Below are positions 61,046-64,000 of a stretch of DNA of 64,000 bases, piece after piece. This DNA comes from Xylanimonas ulmi. GTDB taxonomy: Bacteria > Actinomycetota > Actinomycetes > Actinomycetales > Cellulomonadaceae. The DNA is taken from NCBI RefSeq assembly GCF_004216535.1, contig NZ_SGWX01000001.1:868001-932000 (forward strand), in the 5' to 3' direction. Numbering within the stretch: position 1 is the first letter of the stretch; each line of letters starts with the position of its first letter. The position numbers and the translations under genes are program-made. The notes under the pieces were generated by a model. That model saw nothing but the letters and a program-made list of their open reading frames with translations, was not told the origin of the DNA and did no database searches.

Positions 61046-62383
61046 GTGTCGCACGACCCCGCGAGCGACTCGGCGCACTCTGTGAGTGACGCCCTGTCCG
61101 GCACACTCGCCCACCAGGTGCTCGGTCGCCTGTCCGAGCAGCCCGGCCCGTACTTCGGCGAGTTCGGCGGCCGGTTCGTGCCCGAGGCGCTCATCGCGGC
61201 GCTCGACGAGCTTGAGACCGAGTACCGCAAGGCCATCGACGACCCCGCGTTCCGCGACGAGCTCGCCCGCCTGCACCGTGAGTACGTCGGACGCCCGTCG
61301 CCGCTGACCGAGGTGTCGCGCTTCGCGCAGCACTGCGGCGGCGAGGCCGGCAACCGGGTGTTCCTCAAGCGCGAGGACCTCAACCACACCGGCTCGCACA
61401 AGATCAACAACGTGCTCGGCCAGGCGTTGCTGGTCAAGCGCATGGGCAAGACGCGCGTGATCGCCGAGACCGGCGCGGGCCAGCACGGTGTGGCCACCGC
61501 GACGGCGGCCGCGCTGCTCGACCTCGAGTGCGTCGTGTACATGGGCGAGGAGGACACGCGCCGTCAGGCGCTCAACGTGGCCCGCATGCGGCTGCTCGGC
61601 GCCACGGTGGTCCCGGTCCAGATCGGCTCGCGCACGCTCAAGGACGCCATCAACGAGGCGCTGCGCGACTGGGTCGCCAATGTCGAGACCACGCACTACC
61701 TGCTCGGCACCGTGACGGGCCCGCACCCCTTCCCCGAGATGGTGCGCGAGTTCCACCGCGTCATCGGCCAGGAGGCGCGCGCGCAGATCCTCGAGCGCAC
61801 GGGCCGCCTGCCCGACGCCGTGGCCGCGTGCGTGGGCGGCGGCTCCAACGCGCTGGGCATCTTCAACGCGTTCCTCGACGACCCCGATGTCGCGCTGTAC
61901 GGGTTCGAGGCCGGCGGCGAGGGCGTCGACTCCGGTCGGCACGCCGCGCGGTTCAGCGGCGGCGCCCCGGGCGTGCTGCACGGCGCGCGCTCCTACCTGC
62001 TGCAGGACGACGACGGCCAGACCCTGCCGAGCCATTCGGTCTCCGCGGGCCTGGACTACCCGAGCGTCGGCCCGGCGCACTCGTGGCTGCACGACCTGGG
62101 CCGCGCGACCTACCGGCCCGTGACCGACACCGAGGCCATGGACGCCTTCCGCGTGCTGTGCCGCACGGAGGGCATCATCCCGGCGATCGAGTCGGCGCAC
62201 GCCCTCGCGGGCGCCATCCAGGTCGGCACGGAGTTGGCCGCAGCGGGCGCGCGGGACCAGATCATCGTGGTCAATCTGTCCGGCCGCGGGGACAAGGACG
62301 TGGCGACCGCCGCCCGGTGGTTCGGCCTGCTCGACGACGAGGCCGCGGGCGCCAGCCTGTCGGGCCCGGAGGGGGATCAGTGA
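61046..62383 (+). CDS. trpB: Tryptophan synthase beta chain
   Basis: A 445-residue PLP enzyme that joins indole with serine. Lys119 in HTGSHKINN binds [13 protein letters not shown], the phosphate loop [12 protein letters not shown] and the serine site EDLNHTGSH are conserved, as is the C-terminal ESAHAL...[10 protein letters not shown] 30-residue N-terminal extension rich in Ser/Asp precedes the usual start [20 protein letters not shown] start with GAGGAG 9 bases before it. The trpA start overlaps its stop. Confidence 0.97.
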   Translation: MSHDPASDSAHSVSDALSGTLAHQVLGRLSEQPGPYFGEFGGRFVPEALIAALDELETEYRKAIDDPAFRDELARLHREYVGRPSPLTEVSRFAQHCGGEAGNRVFLKREDLNHTGSHKINNVLGQALLVKRMGKTRVIAETGAGQHGVATATAAALLDLECVVYMGEEDTRRQALNVARMRLLGATVVPVQIGSRTLKDAINEALRDWVANVETTHYLLGTVTGPHPFPEMVREFHRVIGQEARAQILERTGRLPDAVAACVGGGSNALGIFNAFLDDPDVALYGFEAGGEGVDSGRHAARFSGGAPGVLHGARSYLLQDDDGQTLPSHSVSAGLDYPSVGPAHSWLHDLGRATYRPVTDTEAMDAFRVLCRTEGIIPAIESAHALAGAIQVGTELAAAGARDQIIVVNLSGRGDKDVATAARWFGLLDDEAAGASLSGPEGDQ

Positions 62384-63210
62384 GCACCATCGTGGCCTCG
62401 CAGACGGCCGCACGGCTCGACGCGACCGCGGCCCAGGGGCGGCCCGCACTGGTGGGCTACCTGCCGGTGGGCTTCCCCACGGTCGATCGCTCGGTCGAAG
62501 CGGCCACGGCGCTGGTCGACGCGGGCGCCGACATCGTCGAGCTGGGCGTGCCCTACACCGACCCGGTCATGGACGGCCCCGTGATCCAACGGGCCGCGGA
62601 GACCGCGCTGGCGGCAGGCGCCCACGTGCGCGACGTGCTGAGCGTCGTCGAGCGGCTGCGCGCGCACGCGCCGGCCGTGCCCGTCCTGGTGATGACCTAC
62701 TGGAACCCGGTGTTGCGCTACGGCGTCGACGCCTTCGCGCGTGACCTCGCCGCGGTGGGGGGAGCCGGGCTCATCACGCCCGACCTCATCCCCGACGAGG
62801 GCGCCGACTGGCTCGCCGCGTCCGACGCGCACAGACTCGACCGGGTGTTCCTGGTCGCGCCGAGCTCGACTCCCGAGCGGCTGCGCCTGACGGCGAACGC
62901 CTCGCGCGGCTTCGTCTACGCCGCCTCGACCATGGGCGTCACAGGGGCGCGAGCCCAGGTGGGCGACCGCGCCGAGCAACTGGTGGCCGACACGAGGGCC
63001 GCGGGCGCCGCGCACGTGTGCGTCGGTCTCGGCGTCTCGACGGGTGACCAGGCGGCCCAGGTCGGCGCCTACGCCGACGGCGTCATCGTCGGCTCCGCCT
63101 TCGTCAAGGCGCTCCAGGGCGCGGGCTCCTGGGCCGAGCGCCTCGACGCGCTGCAGACCACGACGGCCGAGCTCGCCGCGGGCGTCGCCCGCGCCCGGAA
63201 GGACGCCTGA
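62380..63210 (+). CDS. trpA: Tryptophan synthase alpha chain
   Basis: A 276-residue (beta/alpha)8 subunit that cleaves indole-glycerol phosphate. Catalytic Glu and Asp lie in [18 protein letters not shown]; the phosphate is held by [12 protein letters not shown] and [10 protein letters not shown]. Pairs with TrpB to channel indole. The Tyr of the usual F/YSDP motif is followed by Thr (YTDP), a common variant. The GTG overlaps the trpB stop, and lgt overlaps its own stop by one base. Confidence 0.96.
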   Translation: MSTIVASQTAARLDATAAQGRPALVGYLPVGFPTVDRSVEAATALVDAGADIVELGVPYTDPVMDGPVIQRAAETALAAGAHVRDVLSVVERLRAHAPAVPVLVMTYWNPVLRYGVDAFARDLAAVGGAGLITPDLIPDEGADWLAASDAHRLDRVFLVAPSSTPERLRLTANASRGFVYAASTMGVTGARAQVGDRAEQLVADTRAAGAAHVCVGLGVSTGDQAAQVGAYADGVIVGSAFVKALQGAGSWAERLDALQTTTAELAAGVARARKDA

Positions 63211-64000
63211 TGCTCACGCTTCCCCTCGCCGCGGCGCCGCTGGCGGCGCTGCCCGGATCGCTCGTCGCCTCGATCCCCAGCCCGCCGCAGGGCGTCTGGC
63301 ACCTCGGGGCGTTCCCCGTGCGCGCCTACGCGCTCGCGATCCTGGCGGGCATCGTCTTGGCCGTGTGGGTGGCGACGCGTCGCCTGACGACCAGGACGGC
63401 CGGCGGCACGTTCGACGACGTGTTGGAGATCACGTTCTGGGCGGTGCCGTTCGGCATCGTCGGCGGGCGGATCTACCACGTCATCACGACGCCGGGGCCG
63501 TACTTCGGCGAGGGCGGCGACCCGATCCGGGCGCTGTTCATCTGGGAGGGGGGCCTGGGCATCTGGGGCGCCATCGCGCTCGGCGGCCTCGGCGCGTGGA
63601 TCGGCGCGCGGCGCCAGAACATCCGCCTGCCCGTGTTCGCGGACGCGCTCGCCCCCGGCCTGCTCGTCGCGCAGGCCGTCGGACGCCTGGGCAACTGGTT
63701 CAACCAGGAGCTGTACGGGCGGCCCACCGACCTGCCGTGGGGGCTGCGGATCGACCCGGCGCACCTGGTCGTCGACCCGGCCACGGGAGCGCGCTTCGCC
63801 GAGGGCACGCTGTTCCATCCGACGTTCCTGTACGAGCTGGTGTGGAACCTCGCGGTGGCGGCCGTCCTGATCTGGCTCGACCGTCGCCTTCGGCTCGGTC
63901 ATGGGCGCGTATTCTGGGCTTATGTCGCCCTGTACACGCTGGGGCGTGTCTGGATCGAGGCCTTGCGCATCGACACCGCCCATCACCTGAATATCCTCGG
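63210..64000 (+). CDS. lgt: Prolipoprotein diacylglyceryl transferase, 3' end beyond the window
   Basis: The first 263 residues of Lgt, the membrane enzyme that adds diacylglycerol to the lipobox Cys of prolipoproteins such as the three encoded here. Motifs: GRIYHVITTPGPYFGEGG, GGLGIWGAIALGG and the Lgt signature GRLGNWFNQELYGRPT. About six hydrophobic segments are present, and the frame runs to the end of the window without a stop. The ATG shares one base with the trpA stop (TGATG). trpA-lgt linkage is typical of actinobacteria. Confidence 0.96.
   Translation, partial: MLTLPLAAAPLAALPGSLVASIPSPPQGVWHLGAFPVRAYALAILAGIVLAVWVATRRLTTRTAGGTFDDVLEITFWAVPFGIVGGRIYHVITTPGPYFGEGGDPIRALFIWEGGLGIWGAIALGGLGAWIGARRQNIRLPVFADALAPGLLVAQAVGRLGNWFNQELYGRPTDLPWGLRIDPAHLVVDPATGARFAEGTLFHPTFLYELVWNLAVAAVLIWLDRRLRLGHGRVFWAYVALYTLGRVWIEALRIDTAHHLNIL

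Overview
The window is chromosomal DNA of a very G+C-rich actinobacterium. Diagnostic genes are a complete Pup-proteasome locus (mpa, dop, pup, prcB, prcA, pafA), mycothiol ligase mshC, GTG starts throughout, and tight ATGA/GTGA gene overlaps. Gene order (trmI-mpa-dop-pup-prcB-prcA-pafA-FKBP-hisF-ABC pair-hisI-trpE...trpA-lgt) fits Micrococcales such as the Cellulomonas/Promicromonospora relatives; the genus is an inference.

Layout. 1-7.0 kb: metal supply. A Zur-type box precedes a truncated metal-binding lipoprotein gene, then comes a NERD-nuclease/helicase gene, then a DtxR/IdeR-box-controlled siderophore importer (ATPase, lipoprotein, fused double permease). 7.0-10.4 kb: an 805-residue protein ending in a borosin-type alpha-N-methyltransferase domain that keeps all four catalytic residues, preceded by a precursor-like helical segment and a Thr/Asn/Ile-rich tract, with a divergent SDR dehydrogenase. 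This is the most unusual item in the window. 10.4-13.4 kb: TetR regulator, palindromic operator and an internally duplicated ABC-2-like exporter. 13.4-18.3 kb: a transfer scar. An A/T-richer ABC exporter gene and the tail of a CPBP protease lie between a transposase remnant and an IS630-type element, which is itself split by an ISAs1-type IS with a perfect 10-bp target duplication. 18.3-24.2 kb: MmyB-type regulator divergent from an SDR gene across a perfect 13-bp dyad, then a sigma/anti-sigma/ABC exporter operon. 24.3-29.4 kb: decayed region (two-component remnants, frameshifted Abi-like gene, DUF2235 scrap) with an intact HTH/DUF2975 pair, an AhpD-like gene and tRNA-Leu. 29.6-45.1 kb: housekeeping and accessory genes, including an ABC-F gene with an attenuator-like leader. 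45.2-52.7 kb: the Pup-proteasome operon and an FKBP lipoprotein. 52.7-64 kb: hisF, a heterodimeric ABC exporter, hisI and a trp operon running into lgt, cut by the window end.

How they work together: Pup (ending GGQ) is deamidated by Dop, ligated to substrate lysines by PafA, recognised by Mpa and fed to PrcAB. HisF/HisI and TrpE/C/B/A supply histidine and tryptophan, with trpD and trpG not in view. UppP and Lgt serve the envelope. Iron and zinc regulation is inferred from the operator sequences alone. Positions of domains were counted by eye; no alignment or database search was run.
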